The notes under the pieces are model-generated. The model did no database searches. It had not been told where the DNA came from and saw only the letters and a list, made by a program, of their open reading frames with translations. The translations under genes and the position numbers were made by a program. DNA of 64,000 nucleotides from Clostridium folliculivorans (lineage in GTDB: Bacteria; Bacillota; Clostridia; Clostridiales; Clostridiaceae). The stretch is taken from contig NZ_BQXY01000001.1 in assembly GCF_024341905.1 (NCBI RefSeq), forward strand, positions 653,013 to 717,012, in the 5' to 3' direction. Each line of letters begins with the position of its first letter. Position 1 is the first letter of the stretch. This document shows, piece by piece, positions 52,708-61,869 of the stretch.

Positions 52708-53604
52708 ATGATACAGTTCAAAACATTAGAGCTTAGTGATAAGGATATATTTCAGAAATATTTAAAAGATTATAAGTTTTCAACTTATGAATATTCGTAT
52801 TTGACATTATATTTATGGAAAAATCTATTTAAAGTTGAATTTGGTTTTTTCGATGGAGCATTGATCATAAAGAAGACTGAGAAACATACGGGCACATATT
52901 TTATGGAGCCTATTGGTTATACAAATGATAACCTGAGGTCTATAATAAATGAATTAATAAATATAAAGAAAGAAGATTCTAATATTAAGACTCTTTTTAG
53001 AGATATTGAGGAAAACTTTCTAATAAAATTGAAAGAATTATATGGTGAAGAGCTCAATATAGAAGAAGATGAGGATAATTTTGACTATATATATGAAACT
53101 GAAAAGTTAGCTACCTTATCAGGAAAAAAACTTCATAGCAAAAAAAACAAATATAATCAATTTATAAAAAGTTATAGCTATGAAATAAGAGATATAAGAG
53201 ATGAGAAGGTAGTCGAAGATTGCATAGCCTTTGAAACAAATTGGAATATAGAAAAAGATCAATTAGACGAGCAGTTAGTAATAGAAGAACAAGGAGTTAA
53301 AGAGGTACTAGAAAATCTTGAATCCTTAAACGCTATAGGGATAGCTGCATATGTTGATAATGTTATTGCTGGATTTACTATTGGAGAGATAGTAAATGAT
53401 GATATGGCAATAATACACATAGAAAAAGGTAATATAGATTATCAAGGGATTTACGCTTTTATAAATAGATCTTTTGTGAATGAGTATTTAGGTAATATAA
53501 AATATATAAACAGGGAAGAAGATAGAGGTATTGAAGGACTTAGAAAGGCAAAGCTAGCTTATCAACCAATAAGACTTGAAAGGAAATATATTGTTAATAT
53601 ATAG
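52708..53604 (+). CDS. DUF2156 protein (aminoacyl-phosphatidylglycerol synthase C-terminal-like fold)
   Basis: 298 aa double GNAT-like fold: KTLELSDKDIFQKYLKDY, EYSYLTLYLWKNLFK near 28, KLATLSGKKLHSKKNKYNQF near 125 with the family's Gly-Lys-x-x-x-x-Lys-x-N-x-x-N pattern, and INREEDRGIEGLRKAKLAYQP near 270. Resembles the catalytic domain of MprF but has no membrane part, so transfer of an aminoacyl group from tRNA to some other acceptor is possible. GGAGGATACCA before ATG 52708. A GNAT gene follows after 12 bases, so they are one operon. Confidence 0.85.
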   Translation: MIQFKTLELSDKDIFQKYLKDYKFSTYEYSYLTLYLWKNLFKVEFGFFDGALIIKKTEKHTGTYFMEPIGYTNDNLRSIINELINIKKEDSNIKTLFRDIEENFLIKLKELYGEELNIEEDEDNFDYIYETEKLATLSGKKLHSKKNKYNQFIKSYSYEIRDIRDEKVVEDCIAFETNWNIEKDQLDEQLVIEEQGVKEVLENLESLNAIGIAAYVDNVIAGFTIGEIVNDDMAIIHIEKGNIDYQGIYAFINRSFVNEYLGNIKYINREEDRGIEGLRKAKLAYQPIRLERKYIVNI

Positions 53605-53616
53605 AGGTGCTATCTT

Positions 53617-54168
53617 ATGAAAGTGCTACTTAAAGGTGAAAATGTAAAGCTTGGGTCAATTAAAGATGAGGATTTTGCTTGTATTAATTCATGGTATGAT
53701 GATTCGGATTTCTTGAGATATTACGACATGGTTCCGGCAATTCCAAAGGGACAAAAAGAGGTCCAGGAAGTATTTGAAGAATTTAAAGAAACACAGGAGC
53801 GAATGATATTCGCAATAAGGGACGTTTCTTCAAACGAGATAATTGGTGTGATAGGCTTTGATGATATACTATGGAGTAATAGAGTGGCAACACTGTTTAT
53901 AGGTATAGGAAATATGAAATATAGAAATAAAGGTCTTGGAAAAGAAGCTATAAGGCTTTTAATAGATTTTGGATTTGCAGAGCTTAATCTTCATAGGATT
54001 CAATTAGATGTATTGGCTTACAATACTAGTGCCATAAAGTTATATGAATCTGTTGGGTTTAAGAGAGAGGGAGAATATAGAGAGTTTATACTAAGAGATT
54101 ACAAAAGATACTCTATGTACCTATACGGTTTATTAAAAGATGAGTGGATAGAGAAAATTAAAGTTTAA
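53617..54168 (+). CDS. GNAT acetyltransferase (RimJ/RimL type)
   Basis: 183 aa. VKLGSIKDEDFACINSWYDD at the start, IGFDDILWSNRVATLFIGIG, the acetyl-CoA loop KYRNKGLGKEAIRLLIDFGF near 105 (R/K-x-x-G-x-G/A), NLHRIQLDVLAYNTSAIKLYESVGF near 126 (short: HRIQLDVLAYN, KLYESVGFKREG), typical of N-terminal or antibiotic acetyltransferases. Target unknown. Cotranscribed with the DUF2156 gene. Confidence 0.9.
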   Translation: MKVLLKGENVKLGSIKDEDFACINSWYDDSDFLRYYDMVPAIPKGQKEVQEVFEEFKETQERMIFAIRDVSSNEIIGVIGFDDILWSNRVATLFIGIGNMKYRNKGLGKEAIRLLIDFGFAELNLHRIQLDVLAYNTSAIKLYESVGFKREGEYREFILRDYKRYSMYLYGLLKDEWIEKIKV

Positions 54169-54179
54169 TAATAAGAAGT

Positions 54180-54226
54180 AAACACTGAATCTATCAATAT
54201 TCCATTGATAGATTCAGTGTTTTTTA
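54180..54226 (+). terminator. Terminator of the DUF2156-GNAT operon
   Basis: Perfect 17-base arms AAACACTGAATCTATCA and TGATAGATTCAGTGTTT with a short A+T loop, followed by TTTT. Confidence 0.88.
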
Positions 54227-54232
54227 CTGTCC

Positions 54233-54270
54233 AAGAATCACTGATGAAGGTTGCTTCAGCAACTTTTTTG
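54233..54270 (+). repeat. 3' hairpin of family B, stand-alone
   Basis: AATCACTGATGAAGG, then GTTGCTTCAGCAACTTTTTT. The same words end family B copies 1 and 2 and recur at 29829-29858. A second terminator in effect. The remaining gap to 54527 is A+T-rich. Confidence 0.55.
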
Positions 54271-54527
54271 TATGTCTATTTGTTGTCATGTTATTATGTG
54301 GAATAAAAAAGCTTATAGATGTATATAGATAGAGTACAGAAAAAAACTGGAAATAGCTGTTATTTAATCTTGACAGTGAAACTTAAGCCACGTGAATGCT
54401 GATTGATAATTAGCAATATTAACAAAAATATAAGTAAACTTAACAAAAAGATCATTTACATATAAAATAATATATAGTATTATATTATATAAAGAGTTAT
54501 TTAATACTGTTTAATATGGAGGGCGTT

Positions 54528-55520
54528 ATGAATTCGTTAATTGCAGATAGAACTAACTTAATGATCGATAATTTTCATAAATTAAAGCACGGGTTTAGAT
54601 GGGAATCTAACTTAGTTAAGCACTTCATAGCAATGTCGCTTGCTATAGACAATAGAAAATCTGAAATGGACAATTTACTAATGATAAGAGATTGTATAAG
54701 GACACATACTAGCTGGGGATCATATTTTAGAGGTACAAATGAACTGATTTTTGTAAACTTATTATCGAGTGAAGAAAATTATGCAGATACGTTCAGCAAT
54801 GTTCAGTCTGTATATGAACTTATGAAACATAGTGGTTTTAGAAGTAGTCCATATCTGCCTATGGCAGCTTATACAATTGCGTCTAGTTCTGAGAAAACTC
54901 AGTGGAACAAAAGTATTGAAAGAATGGGAAGATTTTATGATGGAATGAAGAAAAACCACTTTTGGATAACATCGTCTGATGACTATGTTTATGCTGCAAT
55001 ATTAGCAACTACAGACTTTGATATTGAAGAGACTTTAAATAAAATAGAAAAGTATTATGATGTGTTGAGTAAGGATGGATTTTACAAAGGAAATGCCTTG
55101 CAGACATTATCTCATATACTTGCCTTAAGTGAAGGTGACGTACAAGAAAACTGCAGGAGAACTGTGGCTTTATATGAAAAACTAAAAGGTGAAAAGTGTA
55201 AGCTTAGATATGATGCGTTAGCAACTTTAGGGCTTCTTGCATTATTGTCTACTGATGTTGATACACTAGTCTCTGAAATAAAAGAGGTTTACGAATATAT
55301 ACATTCGGTAGATGGATATGGATTTTGGAGCTTGGATACATCAAATAGAACTATGATTGCAGCAAGTATAGTATCAAGTTATTATATAGATAATATAAAG
55401 AATGGTATTTTACAGATATCAATAGGAAATAGTATACATGCTATATTGATAGCTCAGCAACAAGCAGCAGCTGCTGCAGCTTGCGCAGCCGCAGCTAGTG
55501 CATCAGCAGCATCTAGCTAA
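54528..55520 (+). CDS. DUF4003 family protein
   Basis: 330 aa, helical. LIADRTNLMIDNFHKLKHGF at the start, ALIA-type helices and SSPYLPMAAYTIA near 105, DDYVYAAILATTDFD near 148, and YDALATLGLLALLSTD near 225 fit the DUF4003 pattern of helical repeats; function unknown. The last about 20 residues are almost only Ala, Gln and Ser (AQQQAAAAAACAAAASASAASS), an unusual low-complexity tail encoded by mixed GCA/GCT/GCC/GCG codons, so not a simple trinucleotide expansion. GGAGGG precedes ATG 54528 by 4-5 bases. Single gene. Confidence 0.75.
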   Translation: MNSLIADRTNLMIDNFHKLKHGFRWESNLVKHFIAMSLAIDNRKSEMDNLLMIRDCIRTHTSWGSYFRGTNELIFVNLLSSEENYADTFSNVQSVYELMKHSGFRSSPYLPMAAYTIASSSEKTQWNKSIERMGRFYDGMKKNHFWITSSDDYVYAAILATTDFDIEETLNKIEKYYDVLSKDGFYKGNALQTLSHILALSEGDVQENCRRTVALYEKLKGEKCKLRYDALATLGLLALLSTDVDTLVSEIKEVYEYIHSVDGYGFWSLDTSNRTMIAASIVSSYYIDNIKNGILQISIGNSIHAILIAQQQAAAAAACAAAASASAASS

Positions 55521-55556
55521 ATATACTAAATAACTACATTAAAAAAGTTTTTGTAG

Positions 55557-55587
55557 GAGCGTAGACTAAATGGACTATGCTCTTTTT
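55557..55587 (+). terminator. Terminator of the DUF4003 gene
   Basis: GAGCGTAG and CTATGCTC around a 10-base loop, followed by TTTTT. The gap 55588-55866 holds nothing else that I recognise. Confidence 0.8.
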
Positions 55588-55866
55588 ACTGTAAATGAAA
55601 GATTATAATAAATTCTACTTTAAAGAATCTATTTAAGTGATTTTGTGTAAACTATTATTTCAAGAATATTAAAAAAACTCTTTACAATTATGAAGATTAG
55701 AAATAAAATTTAAAAAAGACTAGAAAAATATGGTGAGCAAAACTATAGATAATTTTTAAGTTGTGATTAATTATCTTAATGAAATTAAACATAGCTTAGT
55801 TATCGAGGGTTGTAAATATAACTATCATAAAGATAGTGATTATAGAAGGATGTAGGAGGCAACGAG

Positions 55867-58188
55867 ATGATGAGCTTAAGTGATGTAACAGTAGAAAGGT
55901 TGAGTATTAATGGTCATATATGCGGTGAATATGTAGAGTTCACATTATCTCAATCATTTAAGAATAATACTGGAAAAACAATAGACGGAGAATACGCTTT
56001 TCCAATGACAGAAACCGGTGTGTTAACTGGATTAGAAGTTAGAATAGGGGATAGAATTTTAGAGTCAGTTGTTGAAGGAAAAGCTGATGTAGAGAAAATT
56101 TATAGTGATGCACTTCTGGATGGGATTAACCCCCTCAAATTAGAGAGTTATGAGAATAATTTATATAAACTAACTATAAAAGATATATTACCGAGTGAAC
56201 TTGTGAAAATAAAGGTATCTTATATGGATCATATGCCATATGAGGATGATGGGTATAGCTTAGTGCTTCCTAAAATAATAACCAATGGAGTAATCCCTAA
56301 TAAGTTTTATTTTAGTATCATAGTTAAATCCATGGGGGAGATGCTTATAGAATCGTCTTCACATAAGATAAATATAGAGAGAGAAGATGAAACTTTATGT
56401 AAGATAACTCTTGAAGATGGAGAACTCTTAGATAGAGATTTTGTACTTGATCTAACAGAAAAATGTCCTATAGAAGCAAGTGGTATGTATTATACGGTTG
56501 ATGAAGAAAAAGAAGAGTCAATACTTTACTTAAGTATTTTTCCAAAGTTGGATGAAGAAATAAATGATAGTGGAAATAATTATATGTTTATTTTAGATAA
56601 ATCAAACTCTATGATGGGAGAAAAGCTTGAGCAAGGAAAGAATGCCCTTCAGCTTTGCTTAAGAAATCTAGATGACAATGATACCTTTAATATTATAGCA
56701 TTTGATGAGGAAATTTTGATTTTTTCAGAACAAGGGAAAGTACCATACACTCAGGGAAACTTAATAAAAGCTAGTGAATTTATTAATTCCCTTTCACCAA
56801 GCAGCGAGGAAGAAAACCTGATTGAAGCTTTAAAGATAGCTTTAAAAGAGAAAAATAAGCAAGGTGATTCTACGATTCTGTTATTTACAGATGATAATGT
56901 AGAGGATGAAGAAGAAGATATCATCTTAAATTATGTAAAAGAAAATATTGGTGATAACAGAATATTCCCATTTGGTATGGACACATCAGTAAATAGTTAC
57001 TTTATAAACAAAATTGCTGAGATAGGGTATGGAAAGCCAGAATTTATTTATTATGATGAAAAAATTGAAGATTTGGTAGTAAGACAATTTAGTAGAATCA
57101 ATAGTCCTCAGATAGATGTATTAAAAATTGATTGGGGAAATTTAGAGGTTTTAAGAACTTATCCAAGAAGTATTGAGTATCTATACGATAGAGAACAATT
57201 TTCTATATTCGCACTTGTTAAGGGAGCTATTGAAGGTAATATAAGCATAATAGGGAAAGTTGGAGAAGAGGATTATAGCGTTACTATTAATATGGACTCT
57301 TTTGACTTAGAAGAAAACGTAGATCTTATCAGAAAAGCTTGGAGTAGAATGCGTATAGAATCTATAAGTGAGAGAATGAGAGGCGAGCGTGGAGAAATTG
57401 CTGAGTCCATGAAGAACAAGATAATAGAAATATCTAAAGAGAGCGGAATATTAAGTGAAGAGACGGAACTTCTTATGGTAGAAAGCTTCCAAGAACCAGT
57501 TTTAGGGGCAACAATTACGAAAACAGTTCCTCTTATAGTTTCTGAAGAAGCTCTGAAAGATTTTGCAAGTGGATATTTCATAGATTCACCACGATTCCTT
57601 TATAATACATCTGAAAAGTTGAATAAAAATAAACCTAAATTAGAAGCAAATAAAGAAGTTTCAAGAGATCAGCTTTTAAAACTTATAGCTAGAAATCAAT
57701 TTGCAGAGGGTTCATTTGACAATTCAGAGGAAAGTACCTTATATGATAGAATAGAAAATACTTGTTTGTCATTGATTGCTTTTGGATTAGGCAAGGAAGA
57801 TTTAAATCTTTATAACAAGCAGATTGATAAAGGTATAAGATATGTAGCTAGAACCTTAACTGATGTTGAAGAGTTATTAGATGAGAATCTTTGTATTCTT
57901 ACATTATGTACCTTTAAGGCTGTTGAGAAAAAAGGATTATTAAGATCAAAGACAGAACAAGATGTAGTTGAAGCTATTAACGTAATCAAGGATGTCATAA
58001 AATATAACGAGTATGCTGCATTAGAGGGATTAATGATGCTAAATAGGTTTGATATAATTACCGAAATAGCAATAAAATTTATAAAATCAGAGGCTATTGA
58101 TAATCAGCACTTGCTTGAAAACATGCAATATGATTTAAAAGGAAATATAAGAGATGCGGCTAAATATGCCATATTAAAGTTAATGTAA
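55867..58188 (+). CDS. VIT and von Willebrand A domain protein
   Basis: 773 aa. Residues about 1-125 are a VIT (inter-alpha-trypsin) domain: EYVEFTLSQSFKNNTGKTID, EYAFPMTETGVLTGLEVRIG (given short) and KIKVSYMD. Residues about 235-400 are a VWA domain with the metal site DKSNS at about 244-248, later TDDN near 349. The remaining 370 residues are mostly helical and unassigned, with LVARN-like QLLKLIARNQFAEGSF near 605 as seen in other bacterial VIT-VWA proteins. No signal peptide or membrane helix, so cytoplasmic; role unknown. GGAGG is 8-9 bases ahead of two successive ATGs; the first is used. Single gene. Confidence 0.88.
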   Translation: MMSLSDVTVERLSINGHICGEYVEFTLSQSFKNNTGKTIDGEYAFPMTETGVLTGLEVRIGDRILESVVEGKADVEKIYSDALLDGINPLKLESYENNLYKLTIKDILPSELVKIKVSYMDHMPYEDDGYSLVLPKIITNGVIPNKFYFSIIVKSMGEMLIESSSHKINIEREDETLCKITLEDGELLDRDFVLDLTEKCPIEASGMYYTVDEEKEESILYLSIFPKLDEEINDSGNNYMFILDKSNSMMGEKLEQGKNALQLCLRNLDDNDTFNIIAFDEEILIFSEQGKVPYTQGNLIKASEFINSLSPSSEEENLIEALKIALKEKNKQGDSTILLFTDDNVEDEEEDIILNYVKENIGDNRIFPFGMDTSVNSYFINKIAEIGYGKPEFIYYDEKIEDLVVRQFSRINSPQIDVLKIDWGNLEVLRTYPRSIEYLYDREQFSIFALVKGAIEGNISIIGKVGEEDYSVTINMDSFDLEENVDLIRKAWSRMRIESISERMRGERGEIAESMKNKIIEISKESGILSEETELLMVESFQEPVLGATITKTVPLIVSEEALKDFASGYFIDSPRFLYNTSEKLNKNKPKLEANKEVSRDQLLKLIARNQFAEGSFDNSEESTLYDRIENTCLSLIAFGLGKEDLNLYNKQIDKGIRYVARTLTDVEELLDENLCILTLCTFKAVEKKGLLRSKTEQDVVEAINVIKDVIKYNEYAALEGLMMLNRFDIITEIAIKFIKSEAIDNQHLLENMQYDLKGNIRDAAKYAILKLM

Positions 58189-58192
58189 GATT

Positions 58193-58234
58193 TTATAAAT
58201 GCTTGTAAAAGATATCTTTTACAAGCATTTATAA
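58193..58234. terminator. Terminator, perfect 42-bp palindrome
   Basis: TTATAAATGCTTGTAAAAG followed by AT|AT and its exact reverse complement, with no loop. It starts 4 bases after the VIT-VWA stop codon. T-run weak. Confidence 0.75.
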
Positions 58235-58318
58235 GTTATATAGTAGTAGGAATTATTTGTATTAATTTATATAAAAGAGTATAATTTTAGGCAAAGAATC
58301 TTACTGGAGGTAATCATC

Positions 58319-59179
58319 TTGAGTATAAAAATAATAACAGACAGTACCTCATATATACCTGAGGACTTAATTAAAAAATATGATATTTCTGTATGTCCAT
58401 TAAATGTAATATTTCAAGGTCAAAGTTATAATGAAACGACTATGGATAGGGAGGCTTTTTATGAAGAAATATTAATATCTAATGAAATACCAACATCTTC
58501 TCAACCAGGGTTGGAAGATCTTTATAAAATTTTTGAAAAAGAAGTTTTGAAGAAGAACTCGGTAGTAGGTGTATTTTTATCAGCTGAGATGAGTGGTACA
58601 TATTCAAGTGCTAATCTTGTGAAAGAAATGATATTGGACAAATATCCTGATGGTAAAATAGAGATCATAGATTCTGAGTCAAATTGTATGCAGATGGGAT
58701 ATGCAGTACTTGCGGCAGCAAAAGCTTCTCATGAGGGAAAATCAATAGAGGAGATAGTAGCTGCAGTAGAGAATATGAAGCGCAGAAGTAGATTTTTATT
58801 TGTTCCTAATACCTTAGATTATCTAAAAAAAGGTGGCAGAATAGGTGGAGCATCTGCGTTAATAGGAGCTTTTTTGAAGATACGTCCTATACTTACTGTT
58901 GAGCATGGAAAAACTTCAATATTCGCAAAAGTAAGGACAAAGAAGAGAGCTATAGATACCATTGTTGAAGCCTTTAAAAAAGATATTGATAAAAATAATT
59001 TAGGTGAGGTAGTTGTTCATCATATAAATTCAGAAGTAGAAGGAAAAGAGCTGGCAAAAATCATAGAAGAAATAGTAAAAACAAAAGTACAGTTATGCGA
59101 TATAGGTCCGGTAATAGGATTACATGTAGGTCCAGCAACAGTAGGGCTGGCTTATTATACTGAGAATCCTCTTAGATAA
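58319..59179 (+). CDS. DegV family fatty acid-binding protein
   Basis: 286 aa. IKIITDSTSYIPEDLIKKYD at the start, PTSSQPGLEDLYKIFE near 60, VFLSAEMSGTYSSANLV near 87, the strand KIEIIDSESNCMQMG near 117, LDYLKKGGRIGGASALIG near 167 and VGPATVGLAYY at the end. DegV/FakB proteins hold a fatty acid for phosphorylation by FakA kinase. FakA is not in the window. Start is TTG 58319 with GGAGG 8 bases ahead. Followed by family A copy 4. Confidence 0.92.
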   Translation: MSIKIITDSTSYIPEDLIKKYDISVCPLNVIFQGQSYNETTMDREAFYEEILISNEIPTSSQPGLEDLYKIFEKEVLKKNSVVGVFLSAEMSGTYSSANLVKEMILDKYPDGKIEIIDSESNCMQMGYAVLAAAKASHEGKSIEEIVAAVENMKRRSRFLFVPNTLDYLKKGGRIGGASALIGAFLKIRPILTVEHGKTSIFAKVRTKKRAIDTIVEAFKKDIDKNNLGEVVVHHINSEVEGKELAKIIEEIVKTKVQLCDIGPVIGLHVGPATVGLAYYTENPLR

Positions 59180-59202
59180 ATTAGTTTAAATAAAAATACT
59201 AT

Positions 59203-59307
59203 ATAAAGATGTACCACTTCGTAATAAAATTTCTATTTTTAAATTATCTCACCAGGAAATGTGAGATAATTTAAAAATAGATTTCGTCGCGAACTGGTAC
59301 ATCTTTA
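59203..59307 (+). repeat. Long-hairpin intergenic repeat, family A copy 4
   Basis: Outer ATAAAGATGTACC and GGTACATCTTTAT pair fully; the inner stem is a perfect 20-bp arm pair (CTATTTTTAAATTATCTCAC and complement) around CAGGAAAT. ATAGATTTCG follows on the 3' arm as in copy 1. Inner-stem bases ATTATCTCAC / GTGAGATAAT differ from copy 1 (ATTCTCTCAC / GTGAGAGTTT) largely in compensated fashion. Confidence 0.88.
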
Positions 59308-59533
59308 TCTATTAAGTAAACTTTACTTGTACTTATTTGAAAATCGTGAGTTTTGGAGGAGGGATGTATGAATTATTGGTTTAATCTGGAGAGTATAACA
59401 ATGTAACATTTTGAGTAAAAAGCCATGGATTTTTTCACAATGTATTTGCTGATTAAAGATAAGATTGAGAAGAATTTTCTAATATAATGAAAATTTCACG
59501 TAAAGTGAGTTAAAAAAATAACAAAGTTTTCTG

Positions 59534-59561
59534 TTGACAATTCCGACAATATTGCTAAACT
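59534..59561 (+). promoter_or_regulatory. Candidate promoter of hydA
   Basis: TTGACA at 59534-59539 and TAAACT at 59556-59561, spacer 16 bp. The start would lie about 280 bases before the hydrogenase gene, giving a long leader. Within 59310-59850 there is also a 12-codon open frame at 59368 with a strong GGAGG, and no riboswitch that I recognise. Confidence 0.4.
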
Positions 59562-59850
59562 TTAACTAAGTGAAGTCGTTGCGTTAATTTTCCAATTTTC
59601 AGACTAATTAAATCGTTAAAAAAACATAGGTTTTTTTGATAAAAATAAAAATTTTTCATAATAGAGCATCTGTAAACGTTTTTATGAGAAAAAAATAAAT
59701 TTAATTTAAAATATTACATAGGATTTTCTTTAACAATCTGCTAAAATATAAATGCACATTATGATTTTGATTATAAGAAGTACAAGATGTAGGGGGAAGC
59801 CTTACTAAAGTCGCATTTATTGAAATGATATTTTAATCAGAGGTGAAAGA

Positions 59851-61584
59851 ATGAAAAATATAATATTAAACGGTAATGCTGTACAAGTAAATGAAGATAT
59901 GACAATCCTAAAACTTGCTAGAGATAACGGAATAGATGTATCAACACTTTGCTTTTTAAAAGATTGTAACGATGTTGGTAATTGTGGAGTATGTGTAGTT
60001 GAAATCGAAGGAAGAGATGAACTAGCAACTTCTTGTAATACATATGTAGAAGACGGAATGGTTATAACAACTAATTCTGAAAGGGTTCAAAACCACATAA
60101 AAGAAAGAGTATCAACTATGCTTGATAGACATGAATTCAAGTGTGGACCATGTAAGAGAAGAGAAAACTGTGAGTTTTTAAAGTTAGTAATCAAGACTAA
60201 AGCAAAAGCATCTAAGCCATTCGTAGTGGCTGATAAGTCAGAATACGTTGATGATAGAAGTGCTTCACTTGTAATTGACAGAACTAAATGTGTACTTTGC
60301 GGTAGATGTGTTGCTAAGTGTGAAAAGAAGACTGGAACAAGCTCAATAAAGTTTGTTGAAAAAGATGGACAAAAGGTTATAGGAAATGAAAGCGGTAAAT
60401 GCTTTGATGACACTAACTGCTTATTATGTGGACAATGTATTATAGCTTGCCCAGTAGATGCATTATCAGAAAAACTTCATATTGATAGAGTTAAAGAAGC
60501 TTTAGCTGATCCAGAAAAGCACGTTATAGTTGCTATGGCTCCATCTGTAAGAACTTCTTTAGGTGAGTTGTTCAATATGGGATTTGGTGTAGATGTAACA
60601 GGAAAAGCTTATACAGCTTTAAGAAACTTAGGTTTTGATAAAGTATTTGATATCAATTTTGGAGCTGACATGACTATCATGGAAGAAGCTACAGAATTAA
60701 TTCAAAGAATAGAAGCTAACGGTCCATTCCCAATGTTTACTTCTTGCTGCCCAGGTTGGGTTAGACAAGTTGAGAACTATTTCCCAGAAATGCTTGGAAA
60801 TCTTTCATCAGCTAAGTCACCACAACAAATTTTTGGTACAGCAACTAAGACATATTATCCAGAAATAGCAGGCTTAGATCCTAAGAATATATTTACTGTA
60901 ACTGTTATGCCATGTACATCAAAGAAAGCTGAAGCTGATAGACCAGAAATGGAAATCAACGGTCTTAGACAAATAGATGCAGTTTTAACTGTAAGAGAAA
61001 TTGCTAAGATGATAAAAGAAGTTAAGATGAACTTCGCAGCACTTGAAGATGGCATAGCTGATCCAGCTATGGGAGAATACACTGGTGCTGGTACTATATT
61101 CGGAGCAACAGGCGGAGTTATGGAAGCAGCATTAAGAACTGCTAAGGACTTTGTTGAAAAGAAAGATCTTGAAAATGTTGATTACGAAATGGTAAGAGGC
61201 TTAAAGGGAATAAAAGAAGCTACTGTTGAAATAGGCGGAAACAACTATAATGTTGCTGTTGTAAATGGAGCTGCTAATTTATTTGAATTTATGAACTCTA
61301 ACAGAATGAAAGAAAAAGAATACCACTTCATCGAAGTTATGGCATGTGAAGGTGGTTGTGTAAATGGTGGTGGACAACCTCACGTTAACTCAGCTACATT
61401 AGAAACAGTTGATATAAAGGCTGTAAGAGCATCTGTACTTTACAATGAAGATAAGGGAATGAAGAAGAGAAAGTCTCATGAAAATGCTGCATTATTAAAG
61501 ATGTATGAAACTTACATGGGAACTCCAGGTGAAGGTAGAGCACATCATTTACTTCACCACAAATATACACCTAAAACAAAGTAA
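59851..61584 (+). CDS. hydA: [FeFe] hydrogenase, monomeric clostridial type
   Basis: 577 aa, the length of clostridial HydA (M3 type). It reduces protons with electrons from ferredoxin to make H2. From the N terminus: [2Fe-2S] domain with CFLKDCNDVGNCGVC near 34-48, His-Cys cluster HEFKCGPCKRRENC near 94-107, two [4Fe-4S] motifs CVLCGRCVAKC near 147 and CLLCGQCIIACP near 190, then the H-cluster domain with TSCCPGW near 297, MPCTSKKAEADRPE near 352 and ACEGGCVNGGG near 498. All cluster ligands are present. GAGGTG lies 6 bases ahead of the ATG. Codon use is of the highly expressed kind (AGA, GCT, GTT bias). Single gene. Confidence 0.97.
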   Translation: MKNIILNGNAVQVNEDMTILKLARDNGIDVSTLCFLKDCNDVGNCGVCVVEIEGRDELATSCNTYVEDGMVITTNSERVQNHIKERVSTMLDRHEFKCGPCKRRENCEFLKLVIKTKAKASKPFVVADKSEYVDDRSASLVIDRTKCVLCGRCVAKCEKKTGTSSIKFVEKDGQKVIGNESGKCFDDTNCLLCGQCIIACPVDALSEKLHIDRVKEALADPEKHVIVAMAPSVRTSLGELFNMGFGVDVTGKAYTALRNLGFDKVFDINFGADMTIMEEATELIQRIEANGPFPMFTSCCPGWVRQVENYFPEMLGNLSSAKSPQQIFGTATKTYYPEIAGLDPKNIFTVTVMPCTSKKAEADRPEMEINGLRQIDAVLTVREIAKMIKEVKMNFAALEDGIADPAMGEYTGAGTIFGATGGVMEAALRTAKDFVEKKDLENVDYEMVRGLKGIKEATVEIGGNNYNVAVVNGAANLFEFMNSNRMKEKEYHFIEVMACEGGCVNGGGQPHVNSATLETVDIKAVRASVLYNEDKGMKKRKSHENAALLKMYETYMGTPGEGRAHHLLHHKYTPKTK

Positions 61585-61591
61585 AATAATT

Positions 61592-61623
61592 AAAAGAGTT
61601 TGAGATTTCTCGAACTCTTTTTT
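61592..61623 (+). terminator. Terminator of hydA
   Basis: AAAAGAGTTTGAG and CTCGAACTCTTTT (one T-G pair) around ATTT, with TTTTTT, 8 bases after the stop codon. Confidence 0.88.
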
Positions 61624-61775
61624 GCTATATAAGAAATTATAAAGTTTTCAAGCTAACTAAACTTAGATATTGCAATGGGCTTGCAAGTCTTTTGTGGCTA
61701 TGCAGTGAAAAAATAAAAATTGTTTGACTGTAAGTTTAATAGTGATTTTTAAGTGAATTTTTAAATTTAAATATT

Positions 61776-61833
61776 TATAAAATCATAAAATCATAAAATC
61801 ATATAATTATAAAATCATAAAATTATATAAATA
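61776..61833 (+). repeat. A+T-rich short direct repeats
   Basis: Six or so repeats of an 8- to 9-base unit of the form ATAAAATC with small variants. Simple-sequence tract of slippage type between hydA and family A copy 5. Confidence 0.7.
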
Positions 61834-61869
61834 TATAGTGTTTTCAAGGGTTTCAGCCTATACTATATG

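Noticed and set aside
59368-59406. 12-codon frame upstream of hydA as a real gene or attenuation leader peptide
   Set aside because: No run of a regulatory amino acid and no downstream attenuator; noted only as part of the leader finding.
59700-59850. Rex operator before hydA
   Set aside because: One TTAACAA half-site is present but the partner half does not fit TTGTTAA at the right spacing.
61776-61833. Short direct repeats as a CRISPR array
   Set aside because: Units are only 8-9 bases of A+T sequence without spacers; it is a simple-sequence tract.
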